Positions 32,356 to 42,992 of a stretch of 64,000 bases of DNA are shown one piece after another. The DNA is from JBAOHV01 sp964450685 (lineage in GTDB: Bacteria; Actinomycetota; Acidimicrobiia; Acidimicrobiales; Microtrichaceae). Numbering within the stretch: position 1 is the stretch's first letter; each line of letters begins with the position of its first letter. A model generated the notes under the pieces. It was not told the origin of the DNA. It searched no databases and saw only the letters and a program-made list of their open reading frames with translations. The DNA is taken from positions 1 to 64,000 of the forward strand of contig CAYVDN010000010.1 of the NCBI GenBank assembly GCA_964450685.1, given 5' to 3'. The translations under genes and the position numbers were made by a program.

Positions 32356-33516
32356 TCAGTCCGTGCGCGAGTAGCGCTGCTTGATCCGCAGAGCGGGGGT
32401 CTCGATGTAGTTCCACGAGAGCACCGCGACCCCGATCGTCGCCGCGACCGAGAACGGGAAGGCCGCGAGTGTCGCCAGCTTGGTCCGCCCGACGAACACC
32501 CCGTTGAAGAATGCCTGGATCGGGAAGTACACGAGTAGGTGCCAGATGTAGATGCCGTAGGACCGTTTGCCGAACCAGGTCCAGCGCGGCTGGGACAGGA
32601 AGCGGGTCACCGGCGAGTCGGGACGGCGCACCATGTCGAGCACGAAGAACGGCATGGCGAGCACGGTCAGGTTGTAGAAGACGCTGACGAACGGCTCGAA
32701 GGGTGCGAAGCCACCGAGCAGGAAGGTGGCCGCGTACATGACCAACGCGACCTGGCCGGCTACGGGCAGCCAGCGTCGCAGCGGCTCGGAGTCCATCGTC
32801 GATTCGGCCCGGAACAGGATCGCTGCCATGCAGCCGAGCACGAGCGAATCGGGTCGCATGATGGCCAGGCCGAACACGAACGACTTCAGGTCGCGTGCTC
32901 CCAGGAGCGTCTCGGGGTCCGCCACCGAGTTGCCCAGACCCAGTCGGAGAGCTGGCATCGCAATGACGAACAGCACCATGGCAACCACAAGGGCCGGCAT
33001 GCGTCGCCTTCCGGCCGCCATCGCCCCGATCAGCACCAACGGCCACACGAAGTAGAACTGCTCCTCGAGCGACAGTGTCCACAGTTGGATGAGCACCTGT
33101 CCCTCGACTCCTACCCAGGCGATGAACAGGTCGTACACGTACAACGCTGCCGTCAGCGCCTCGGCCAGCAGCCGACCGCGGTTCTCGCCGCCGGCGACGA
33201 GCGCGAAGAACGCGAACACGCCGAGCAGCGCGTACACCGCCGGGAAGAGTCTGAAGACGCGACGCAGGTAGAAGGCTCGCAGCGAGATGCTGCCTTTGGC
33301 GGCGCGCTCCTCGAAGAGCAGGGTCGTGATCAGGAACCCCGACAACACGAAGAACATGTCGACCAGGATCGGGGTGCCGTCCAGCTTGTCGGTCATCTGG
33401 ACCAGGAAGTGGAACGACATCACCAGCAGGACACTCACCCCGCGTGCTCCGTCGAGCGCGGGGTTCCAGCCGAGGCGTCGCTGGGTCGGCGCGGCGAGCC
33501 GCTCGCTCAGGTTCAC
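32356..33516 (-). CDS. Acyltransferase-3 family membrane protein
   Basis: A 386-residue integral membrane acyltransferase (AT3/OafA type) with about ten helices. PALDGARGVSVLLVMSFHF carries the conserved Arg and His, FFVLSGFLITTLLFEE, LWTLSLEEQFYFVWP and SYGIYIWHLLVYFP are the usual blocks. These proteins move acetyl or other acyl groups onto surface sugars or lipids. Its GTG start overlaps the stop of the upstream paralogue as GTGA, which selects this start over a longer frame. No C-terminal SGNH domain is present. The target is likely one of the nearby surface glycans; inference. Confidence 0.88.
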   Translation of the reverse strand: MNLSERLAAPTQRRLGWNPALDGARGVSVLLVMSFHFLVQMTDKLDGTPILVDMFFVLSGFLITTLLFEERAAKGSISLRAFYLRRVFRLFPAVYALLGVFAFFALVAGGENRGRLLAEALTAALYVYDLFIAWVGVEGQVLIQLWTLSLEEQFYFVWPLVLIGAMAAGRRRMPALVVAMVLFVIAMPALRLGLGNSVADPETLLGARDLKSFVFGLAIMRPDSLVLGCMAAILFRAESTMDSEPLRRWLPVAGQVALVMYAATFLLGGFAPFEPFVSVFYNLTVLAMPFFVLDMVRRPDSPVTRFLSQPRWTWFGKRSYGIYIWHLLVYFPIQAFFNGVFVGRTKLATLAAFPFSVAATIGVAVLSWNYIETPALRIKQRYSRTD

Positions 33517-34715
33517 GCCGCCACGTCCTGGGGTCGACGGAACCGCCGGTCCTTGATGCGCAGGAATGGTTGCTCGATGAAGCGGAAGGAAGCGATGCCG
33601 GCCAGCACCCCGCACACGGTCCCGATCAGTCCGAGAACCAGGCGGCGGACCCCGTATACGCCCTCCATCGCCGCCAGGAACACGAACAGCACCGGCACAT
33701 GCCAGAGGTAGATGCCGTACGAGCGCACACCGAGCCAGCGCAGCGGTGCCAGCGAGAAGAACCGAGAAGCGGCGCTCTGTTGGCGGACGTACAGGTCGAG
33801 GATCATCGGTCCGAGCAGGAGCAGGCAGACCTGGTACACGGGTCCGCCGAACAGTTCGAAGCCCGCGACACGGTTGCCCAGAGCGATGAAACCGACGAAG
33901 CCGACCCAACCGACGGCACCAGCGAGGGCGATGCCCTTGCGCCAGGTCTCGCTCAGCGGTCGAGGTATGGCTCGGTTGACGAAGGCGAGAAGGCAGCCGT
34001 AGACGATCATGTCCGGTCGGGCAGACGCGAGCCGGTAGAGGATCCCCTGCCAGGTCGGGTCGTTCTCGTCCGCGAACTCGACTCCGTCGGGGGTGAGGAC
34101 GACGATGTCGGACTGGAACATGACCCTGATCGACATCACCACCGCGATGAACACGACCGCGCCGACGATGAGTGACATGTCCGCGTTGCGGCTCCGGCGC
34201 TTGATCGCCGCGAGGAACAGCAACGGCCACACGAAGTAGAACTGCTCCTCGACGGTGAGGCTCCATGTGTGGCCGAGCACTCCGTCGAGGGTGCCCGGCA
34301 TGAACGCCGCGACGATGTAGTAGCAGTAGGTCGCCGCGGCAAGCGGCTCGATCCACCAGTCGCCTAGTTGCTCACGGGCAGCAGGTACGAAGTTGACGGC
34401 GAAGATCAACAGCACGGTCGACACCGCGATCATCAGGTACATCGCCGGGAAGAGACGCAGAGCACGCCGCTGGTAGAAGCGACGCAGATCGGTGTTCCCG
34501 GTTGCGTGACGCTCGTCGATCAGCAGCGAGCAGATCAGGAACCCGCTGGCCACGAAGAACCAGTCGATGATGATCGGCGAGCCCTTCAGGAAGTCCGTCA
34601 CGAGCGCGTGGTAGAGCACCACCTGGACCACGAACAGGCCACGGAAGCCGTCGAAGGACGGGATGTGGCCGAGCTTGGGGCCGTCGAGCTTTATGAGCCG
34701 TCCCGCGTCCGACAT
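33513..34715 (-). CDS. Acyltransferase-3 family membrane protein
   Basis: A 400-residue paralogue of the next gene, with the same blocks: SFDGFRGLFVVQVVLYHALV, FFVASGFLICSLLIDE, TWSLTVEEQFYFVWP and SYGIYLWHVPVLF. About ten helices. The tandem, translationally coupled pair may act on two positions of the same surface molecule. The start is set at ATG 34715; TTG 34727, close behind an AGGGGGG, is an alternative. The gene begins 54 bases after the parE end, with the parE terminator between. Confidence 0.88.
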   Translation of the reverse strand: MSDAGRLIKLDGPKLGHIPSFDGFRGLFVVQVVLYHALVTDFLKGSPIIIDWFFVASGFLICSLLIDERHATGNTDLRRFYQRRALRLFPAMYLMIAVSTVLLIFAVNFVPAAREQLGDWWIEPLAAATYCYYIVAAFMPGTLDGVLGHTWSLTVEEQFYFVWPLLFLAAIKRRSRNADMSLIVGAVVFIAVVMSIRVMFQSDIVVLTPDGVEFADENDPTWQGILYRLASARPDMIVYGCLLAFVNRAIPRPLSETWRKGIALAGAVGWVGFVGFIALGNRVAGFELFGGPVYQVCLLLLGPMILDLYVRQQSAASRFFSLAPLRWLGVRSYGIYLWHVPVLFVFLAAMEGVYGVRRLVLGLIGTVCGVLAGIASFRFIEQPFLRIKDRRFRRPQDVAA

Positions 34716-34748
34716 CGCCCTGCTCAACGCCCCCCTGAACTCGACTTC

Positions 34749-34768
34749 CGGCTACGGCAAGGTAGCCG
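34749..34768 (-). terminator. Terminator hairpin just after parE
   Basis: CGGCTAC (34749-34755) and GTAGCCG (34762-34768) form a perfect 7-base stem with a 6-base loop, one base from the parE stop codon. The same bases lie upstream of the acyltransferase pair, so a regulatory role there is also possible. Confidence 0.5.
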
Positions 34769-34769
34769 A

Positions 34770-36836
<2,067 letters not shown>

Positions 36837-36877
36837 GGCCCAACAAGTCAACCACGCCGCACCGACACCGCAGCGCC

Positions 36878-36883
36878 TACGGT
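36878..36883 (+). promoter_or_regulatory. Putative -10 box TACGGT for the sulfotransferase gene
   Basis: TACGGT ends 6 bases before ATG 36890 with no ribosome site between, consistent with a leaderless message. It lies in the 53-base divergent space with parE. Confidence 0.4.
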
Positions 36884-36889
36884 CCGGAC

Positions 36890-38164
36890 ATGGCGCCGAC
36901 CGACACGCCCCCGACCAACAGCCCGCGACCCGTCCGACTCGACGACCTGGCTTCACCCGGGTTCTCGGCGGAGGCCCTTGCAGTAATGGAGGCCGGAGCG
37001 GCGCTCGCCGAGGGGATCGAGCTGACCCCGTCGCGGCTCCGCCAGGACGCGATGGACCGTGCCGGCGGTGCCGTCGACTTCGGACCGGACGGCTGGCAGG
37101 AACCACTGGAGGTCCTCTGCGACTCGCTGTGCGGCGAGGCGGGGCTCTCCGCGTTCGGCGCTGTCTCGATGCACGCCCAGCTGGTCCAGCTGTTGACCAA
37201 CCGCCTGCTGGTCGAGTCGTACCTGGCGTGCAATCCCCAGGCACTCGATGTCCCGGTGCTGGCGCCGATCGTCGTTGCGGGTCTTCCTCGCACCGGAACC
37301 ACCCATCTGCACAACGTCGTGTCGGCCGACCCGGCGCTGCGTAGCCTGCCCTACTGGGAGGCGCTCGAGCCCCTGCCGGCCCCCACGGATCCGGCGTGTT
37401 CGGTCGAACCGCGTGTCGAGCGATGCGCGTTCGGTCTCGACATGTCGGAGCTGTGGATGCCCGAGATGAAGCGCATGCACGAGATGACCCCGTGGCACAC
37501 CCACGAGGAGATCCACTTGTTGGGTATCGACTGCTCGACGCTTCTCTTCGACACGCTCGCGCCGATGCCGACCTGGAGGGCGCACTACAGGACGGCCGAC
37601 CAGACGCCCCACTACCGCTACCTGTACCGAGTGCTACAGGTTCTCCAGCACGCCCGCGGGGGAGCGGGTTCGCGCTGGGTGCTGAAGAGCCCCCAGCACC
37701 TGGAGCAGCTCGGTCCGCTCACGACGGTCTTCCCTGACGCGACGGTCGTGTTCACCCACCGTGATCCGGGAGAGGTGACCGTGTCGATGGTGACGATGGT
37801 CGCCTACGCAGCCCGCATGCACCTGGAGAGCCCCGACCCGATCGCGATCGGGGCGTACTGGCAGGAGGTCCTCGCCGACCTGCTCACCGGCTGCGTCCGC
37901 GACCGAGACCTGCTCTCGGCAGAGAGTTCCATCGACGTGAGATTCGACGACTTCATGGTCGACGAGGCCGGGACCATCGCCTCGGTCTACGCCGTGGCCG
38001 GCCAGCCCCTCGACCAGGCGGCGCTGACAGCTCACTGCGACTACTTGGACACCCACGGTCGCAACCGGCACGGCGCGGTGATCTACGAACCGGAGAGCAT
38101 CGGAGTCGACCCAGTCGCCGTTCGCGAGCGGCTGGCCGGCTACTGCAACCGCTTCGGGGTCTGA
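36890..38164 (+). CDS. Sulfotransferase family protein
   Basis: A 424-residue enzyme of the bacterial sulfotransferase family. The PAPS 5'-phosphosulfate loop is VAGLPRTGTTHLHNVV (about residues 128-143), and WVLKSPQHLEQL followed by VVFTHRDPGEVTVSMVTM gives the 3'-phosphate-binding site. It would move sulfate from PAPS to a hydroxyl or amine of an unknown acceptor. It sits between parE and a converging DUF1214 gene and has no obvious partner. Mycobacterial relatives sulfate lipids or sugars, but that is not evidence here. Confidence 0.85.
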   Translation: MAPTDTPPTNSPRPVRLDDLASPGFSAEALAVMEAGAALAEGIELTPSRLRQDAMDRAGGAVDFGPDGWQEPLEVLCDSLCGEAGLSAFGAVSMHAQLVQLLTNRLLVESYLACNPQALDVPVLAPIVVAGLPRTGTTHLHNVVSADPALRSLPYWEALEPLPAPTDPACSVEPRVERCAFGLDMSELWMPEMKRMHEMTPWHTHEEIHLLGIDCSTLLFDTLAPMPTWRAHYRTADQTPHYRYLYRVLQVLQHARGGAGSRWVLKSPQHLEQLGPLTTVFPDATVVFTHRDPGEVTVSMVTMVAYAARMHLESPDPIAIGAYWQEVLADLLTGCVRDRDLLSAESSIDVRFDDFMVDEAGTIASVYAVAGQPLDQAALTAHCDYLDTHGRNRHGAVIYEPESIGVDPVAVRERLAGYCNRFGV

Positions 38165-38188
38165 ACCGCCGGGCGCAGCAAGGGTTGC

Positions 38189-39292
38189 TCAGGCGAGCTT
38201 TCGCAGCGTGGTGGTGGGACGCCCGGGGGTCTCGGCGGGGTGGAACCAGCGGAACCAGATGAGCCCGTGTTCGTGTCCCTGGGTGCTCACCCAGTTCGGT
38301 TCTCCCGGATCGCGACCTGCGATCACGATCCGCCACGATCCGTCGGGGAGGTACTCGGCCTGGTGGCCGTTGAGCGTCACCCGGTCGTGGTCGTAGTTGT
38401 AGGTGTGCAGGAACGGGTTCCACAGGCACACGTTCCAGAACGAGCACTCGGGGCTCGTGCCCTCGATCACCAGCGCCTCGTCAGGCGCCAGTCGATAGGC
38501 GCCCATCGCGTACGCAGCGTCGCCGGCCGCCCAGCCGAACGTGGTCGTCGGAACCGGGTATGGCTCGAGCACGGTGTTGTCCTCGGCCATGACGACGGGC
38601 ACCATCGCAGCCTGCTCGCGCACCCAGGTGAGAGCGGCTCGGAAGCGGCGTGCCTCGTCCTGGTCGCTCACGCGCCAGGGCTCCTCCGGCGGGTCCACAC
38701 GTTCGATCGTCCAGCGCAACCGGCGGCCGTTCACCGGGTCGGGCAGGTAGTCGCGGGTCAGAGCGCACACCGCGTCGGGTTCGAGCCGGATCCACGCGGG
38801 TTCGCCGCCGTCCCCGGATGGCGGTGGCGGCTCGGGCGATACCCAGATCTCGAAGGTGTCGTCGTCGGCCACCTGAACTGTTCGGTTGGACGCGGAGCCG
38901 ACGATGCGTTCGGAGTAGCGGCCGTCGTCGGGGCCGCCGTACACGGTCAGCGAGAAGTACACGGCGTCGCCCATCTCGCCGCGTACTCGGTACGTGCCCG
39001 CGGGGTCGATCGGGGCGTACTGGTAGTACGCGTCGGCGTTGTCGCCACCCCACTTGCGGTTGTGCCCGACGATGTCGACGAAACGCGGTGCGGTCGGGTC
39101 GCCCCACAGGAACGTCTCGAGCCCGACCGACAGGATGGAGAAGATCCAGCGGTAGCCCTCGAGCACGGTCGGAAGATCCGACTGCGCCCTGTCGCCGGTG
39201 AGGAAGCGCTGGTCCATCACGGCCAGTTCCTCGATCAGCTCGTGCACCACTGCCGAGGTCAGCGGAGCCGGGTGTGACGTGTGCTCGCTCAT
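38189..39292 (-). CDS. DUF1214-domain protein
   Basis: A 367-residue protein ending in a DUF1214 domain (SFWNVCLWNPFLHTYNYDHD, then VIAGRDPGEPNWVSTQGHEHG), with an N-terminal part like DUF1254-type relatives (GHNRKWGGDNADAYYQYAPI). No signal peptide is seen. In actinobacteria such proteins accompany lipid and steroid catabolism genes, but the reaction is not known. It starts 13 bases after the FAD oxidoreductase stops and is probably the third gene of a parC-led transcript. Confidence 0.8.
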   Translation of the reverse strand: MSEHTSHPAPLTSAVVHELIEELAVMDQRFLTGDRAQSDLPTVLEGYRWIFSILSVGLETFLWGDPTAPRFVDIVGHNRKWGGDNADAYYQYAPIDPAGTYRVRGEMGDAVYFSLTVYGGPDDGRYSERIVGSASNRTVQVADDDTFEIWVSPEPPPPSGDGGEPAWIRLEPDAVCALTRDYLPDPVNGRRLRWTIERVDPPEEPWRVSDQDEARRFRAALTWVREQAAMVPVVMAEDNTVLEPYPVPTTTFGWAAGDAAYAMGAYRLAPDEALVIEGTSPECSFWNVCLWNPFLHTYNYDHDRVTLNGHQAEYLPDGSWRIVIAGRDPGEPNWVSTQGHEHGLIWFRWFHPAETPGRPTTTLRKLA

Positions 39293-39305
39293 GCCCGCGA
39301 GTAGA

Positions 39306-40466
39306 TCAGACAGAGGCCCGTCCGAGCATGGAGTCAGCCCGACGCGACCACCGGCGCAGCTCCGCATCGTCAGGTGTCGCTGGGTAGTCGGCGTAGATGC
39401 GGTGCGCGGTGGATGCCCGTCCCAGCGCTGGCAGCACCCGTGCGGCGAGGCCGGGGCGCACCGCCAGCCTGGCTGCGAGCGCGGGCAGCTGACGTGCAGG
39501 TGGGTCCCACCAGCGTTGCTCGAGTCCGGCGCGGGTCGACTCCGCTCCTACCAACCCGGCGTCGAACATCGCGGCGACCCCGTCGGTGCCCAGACGGCTG
39601 CTGAGCCGGCGCACGACGTCATACGCGGCGAGTGTGCCGCCGTGCTCGCGCAGGAAGTTGCTCTGGTACGACCACAGTGCGCCCGGGGCGCCGCAGTCCC
39701 CGCTTTCGGCGGTTGCCTCGGCGAGCATCGTGCCGGCCACGAGGGAGATGCCTATTCCGCTGCCGTGCGCGGGGAAGACCTGACAAGCCGAGTCGCCTAC
39801 GAGCGCGACTCCTGCGGCGGTGAAGCGCGGGTACGGACGGCGCAGCGGGATCAGTCCTGCGCCACCGAAGATCGGCTCGCCGATCCATCTGTGCTGACCG
39901 CGCACAAGCGACAGCAACGAAGTGCCCGTGCCCCAGCGTCGCTCACCGAGCGTGCCGGTGAGCACTCCGACAGAGGCGAGATCGGCCGACACGCCGATGC
40001 CGAGCGCCGAGAACCCGCCGGCGAACCCCACGAAGGTGACCGTGTCGCCCGGCTCGGCGCCGTGTGCCTCCAGGAAGCGGAGNNNNNNNNNNNNNNNNNN
40101 NNNNNNNNNNNNNNNNNNNNNNNNNNNNNNNNNNNNNNNNNNNNNNNNNNNNNNNNNNNNNNNNNNNNNNNNNNNNNNNNNNCTCACGGGTGGGTCCTCG
40201 ACCCGGAACCCCGACCCGTTCGGACCGACCATCACGGTCGTGGTCGGCCTGACCGGCCGTCCGCCGGACGGCTCGGGGAAGTCGAGCCCGGACCGCTCGA
40301 AGTGCCACGCCACGACGCCGTTGTCCCAGCGGGCCCCGGCGCTGCCGAGCGAGCGTTGCTCCAACATCGCCACGCGGCGGCCACGGCGTGCGAACTGCAG
40401 AGCGACGTTGGCGCCAGCAGTACCGGCGCCGACGACCACGACGTCCACATCGACCCGCCTGCTCAT
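39306..40466 (-). CDS. FAD-dependent oxidoreductase (geranylgeranyl-reductase/halogenase-like), interrupted by an assembly gap
   Basis: The N-terminus VDVVVVGAGTAGANVALQF binds FAD, EQRSLGSAGARWDN is the second Rossmann strand, and GVALVGDSACQVFPAHGSG with IGISLVAGTMLAEA closes the FAD site near the C-terminus. This is the group that includes geranylgeranyl reductases, aromatic hydroxylases and halogenases. About 95 residues precede the gap and 257 follow it. Real size across the gap is unknown. It starts 4 bases after parC ends, so it is probably co-transcribed. Substrate unknown. Confidence 0.8.
   Translation of the reverse strand: MSRRVDVDVVVVGAGTAGANVALQFARRGRRVAMLEQRSLGSAGARWDNGVVAWHFERSGLDFPEPSGGRPVRPTTTVMVGPNGSGFRVEDPPVXXXXXXXXXXXXXXXXXXXXXXXXXXXXXXXXXXLRFLEAHGAEPGDTVTFVGFAGGFSALGIGVSADLASVGVLTGTLGERRWGTGTSLLSLVRGQHRWIGEPIFGGAGLIPLRRPYPRFTAAGVALVGDSACQVFPAHGSGIGISLVAGTMLAEATAESGDCGAPGALWSYQSNFLREHGGTLAAYDVVRRLSSRLGTDGVAAMFDAGLVGAESTRAGLEQRWWDPPARQLPALAARLAVRPGLAARVLPALGRASTAHRIYADYPATPDDAELRRWSRRADSMLGRASV
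40083..40182. other. Assembly gap of 100 N inside the FAD oxidoreductase gene
   Basis: Exactly 100 N. The frames on each side agree only if the missing length is taken as 100 bases, so the reading frame across it is not proven. Confidence 0.95.
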
Positions 40467-40470
40467 CGGA

Positions 40471-42912
40471 TCACCAGCGGCCGACCCCGACGGCCAGGTA
40501 ACGCCGACGGGTGGCCTTCGACACGAGGTCACGGGCTGTGTGCGGGATGGTCAGCGGTTCGGGTGAAGCATCGGGCTTGGAGGGGCTGTCCTCGGTTCCG
40601 ACCACGACGAGTACGCCTTGTTCGGGACCTACGTATGCCCATTCCAGTCGCTTCTCGGAGCGGAACCTGGTGATGCGCACACCGCCGGTGGCGCGACCTT
40701 TGGTCGGGATCTCTGCCGCGTCTGTCACCTTGGCGGTCTGGGCGTCGGAGACGGTGAGCACGACCGCGTCGGCTCCGGCGAGACCGGCACCGACGACGGT
40801 CGCGCCGTCAGCGAGCTTCATGCCGGCGACACCCGCCGCGCCTCTGCCCTGTACGCCCACGGCGGTCACCTCGCACCGCATCGCCTGCGCGTTGGACGCA
40901 ACAGCTATGACCTCGGCGCCGTCGGGTGCAGGGAACGCCGCCACCAGCGTGTCGCCAGGCTTCAGCTTGATGGCCGTCCTGCCCGCAGGAGTGCCGGTCA
41001 GCTCGGCCACCGAGATCCGCTTCATGACCCCCTGCGCGCTGACCATCATCACCGGTGACGGTTCGTCCCCGCTCGGAGGTGTTCCCGGCACGAGGAGACG
41101 CAGCGTCTCGCCCTTGTCGAGAGCGAAGAGGTCGCCGACAGCAGTACCCCTCGATCGGCCGGTCACCTCGGCCGCGGCCTCTACTGCCGTGGGCAGCACC
41201 CTGCCCCTCGATGTGAGCGCCCACAGCTGGGCGTGGGTCGTCGTCGCCACCCGCTGCAACAGCACGTCGTGTCTGCCGAAGGTGGCGGGCTTGGGCCCCT
41301 CGATCGGTTCGCGGCCCAGGACCCCTGACTGGGACAGGGCCACCACACAAGGGTCGTCGCTCCTCTGGGCGGCCGCCTCTGCGGCGACCTCCTCCATGGT
41401 GACGTCGTCCAAGTGGTCTGGATGGACGATCACCGACCGTCGCGGCTTGGCGTAACGCTCGGTGAGCTCGTCGAGCTCCTTGCCGACGATCGTGCGCTGG
41501 CGCTGCTCGGATCCGAGGATCCGCTCGTAGTCCTGTATCTGATCGCGCAGCTGGGTGGCCTCGGCCTCCAGCTCGAGCTTCGCCAGAGCGGTGAGCCGGC
41601 GCAGCTGCATGTCGAGGATGTGCACGGCCTGCACGTCGCTGAGCGACAGCTCGTCCATGAGCCGGGACTTGGCCTCTGCCACGTCGTGGGATGACCTGAT
41701 TATCGACACGACCAGATCGATTGCGTCGAGGGCGATCAGGAGACCCTCGACCAGGTGAAGCCGCCGCTGGGCCTTGTCGAGGCGGTAACGGGTCCGGCGG
41801 CGGATCACGTCGAGGCGGTGCTCGATGTACTGGTTGCACAGCTCGTACAGCCCGACGGTCGTAGGCCGGCCGTCGACCAGGACGACGTTGTTCACACCGA
41901 AGGTCTCCTCGAGCGGTGTCTGGCGGTACAGCTCGGTCAGCACCGCCTTGGCGTTGGCCCCGGGCCGCAGCTCGATCTCGAGGCGGAGGCCGGTGTGGCG
42001 ATCGGAGGTGTTCTTGACGTCGGTGACCATGGGGAGTTTGTCGTTGCGCACGAGTTCCTGGATGCGGGCCAGGACGCGCTCGGGGCCCACCTGGAACGGC
42101 AGTTCGGTGACGACCAGACCCTGACGTGACCGGGTCAGGTCGACGACCTCGACCTTGGAACGGATGCGGAAGCTGCCTCGGCCGGTCGCGTAGGCCTCGG
42201 CGATGCCGTCGTCGACGATGATGCCGCCCGAGGGGAAGTCCGGGCCGGGCAGAACCGCCATGAGCTCCTCGACGGTGGGCTTGGGGCGGCGCTTGGTGAG
42301 CACCAGCTTTATGGCGTCGCGCACCTCGGCGAGGTTGTGGCCCGCCATGTTGGTGGCCATGCCCACCGCGATCCCGGACGTGCCGTTGACCAGCAGGTTG
42401 GGCAGCCGAGCGGGTAGGCACAGCGGTTCCTCGCGCTCACCGTCGAAGGTGGAGCGCATGTCGACGGTGTCCTCGTCGATCTCGGCCAGCATGTCCATCG
42501 CAGCGGGGCTGAGCCTGCACTCGGTGTAGCGGTAGGCGGCGGGAGGGTCGTCCAGGCTGCCGAAGTTGCCGTGCGGGTCGACAAGGGTGATGTTGCGGCT
42601 GAAGTCCTGGCCCATCTTCGTCAGCGCGTCGTAGATGGCGCCGTCACCGTGGGGGTGGTACTTGCCCATCGTCTCGCCGACCACACCGGCGCACTTGCGG
42701 TGCGGGCGGTCGGGGCGGAGGCCCATGTCGGCCATGGCGTGCAGGATGCGTCGCTGCACCGGCTTGAGCCCGTCGCGCACGTCGGGGATCGCCCGCGCGG
42801 TGATGACCGACAACGAGTACGACAGGAACGAGTCGCCGAGCTCCGACGAGACGGGCACCTCGACGACCTCTCGCGCGAAGTCACCGTCGAACAACTGGGT
42901 CTGGCGTGGCAT
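40471..42912 (-). CDS. parC: DNA topoisomerase IV subunit A (type IIA, GyrA/ParC)
   Basis: An 813-residue DNA-cleavage subunit. VRDGLKPVQRRILHAMADMG opens the winged helix, catalytic Tyr129 lies in AYRYTECRLS, and a coiled-coil with LDMQLRRLTALAKLELEAEA leads to a beta-pinwheel C-terminus. The GyrA box (QRRGGKG type) is absent; VQGRGAAGVAGMKL and TKGRATGGVRITRF match Streptomyces-type ParC, so topoisomerase IV is preferred. The residue matching E. coli GyrA Ser83 is Gly91; the Asp87 position is Asp95. It is followed closely by FAD oxidoreductase and DUF1214 genes, and parE lies further along the same strand. Confidence 0.9.
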   Translation of the reverse strand: MPRQTQLFDGDFAREVVEVPVSSELGDSFLSYSLSVITARAIPDVRDGLKPVQRRILHAMADMGLRPDRPHRKCAGVVGETMGKYHPHGDGAIYDALTKMGQDFSRNITLVDPHGNFGSLDDPPAAYRYTECRLSPAAMDMLAEIDEDTVDMRSTFDGEREEPLCLPARLPNLLVNGTSGIAVGMATNMAGHNLAEVRDAIKLVLTKRRPKPTVEELMAVLPGPDFPSGGIIVDDGIAEAYATGRGSFRIRSKVEVVDLTRSRQGLVVTELPFQVGPERVLARIQELVRNDKLPMVTDVKNTSDRHTGLRLEIELRPGANAKAVLTELYRQTPLEETFGVNNVVLVDGRPTTVGLYELCNQYIEHRLDVIRRRTRYRLDKAQRRLHLVEGLLIALDAIDLVVSIIRSSHDVAEAKSRLMDELSLSDVQAVHILDMQLRRLTALAKLELEAEATQLRDQIQDYERILGSEQRQRTIVGKELDELTERYAKPRRSVIVHPDHLDDVTMEEVAAEAAAQRSDDPCVVALSQSGVLGREPIEGPKPATFGRHDVLLQRVATTTHAQLWALTSRGRVLPTAVEAAAEVTGRSRGTAVGDLFALDKGETLRLLVPGTPPSGDEPSPVMMVSAQGVMKRISVAELTGTPAGRTAIKLKPGDTLVAAFPAPDGAEVIAVASNAQAMRCEVTAVGVQGRGAAGVAGMKLADGATVVGAGLAGADAVVLTVSDAQTAKVTDAAEIPTKGRATGGVRITRFRSEKRLEWAYVGPEQGVLVVVGTEDSPSKPDASPEPLTIPHTARDLVSKATRRRYLAVGVGRW

Positions 42913-42992
42913 CCCACCATTCTTCCAGCGCCGGGTGACACCGTCGGGCACCGCCACTGGCGCGCTGAACCGCACTCGACAATGATTCTCTG

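Noticed and set aside
33517..34356. N-terminal extension of the second acyltransferase-3 gene
   Set aside because: It overlaps the first acyltransferase gene in another frame and has no membrane character; GTG 33516 with a GTGA overlap is the natural start.
38170..38190. Possible terminator AGCAA-GGG-TTGCT after the sulfotransferase
   Set aside because: Only a 5-base stem with no tract; too weak to list.
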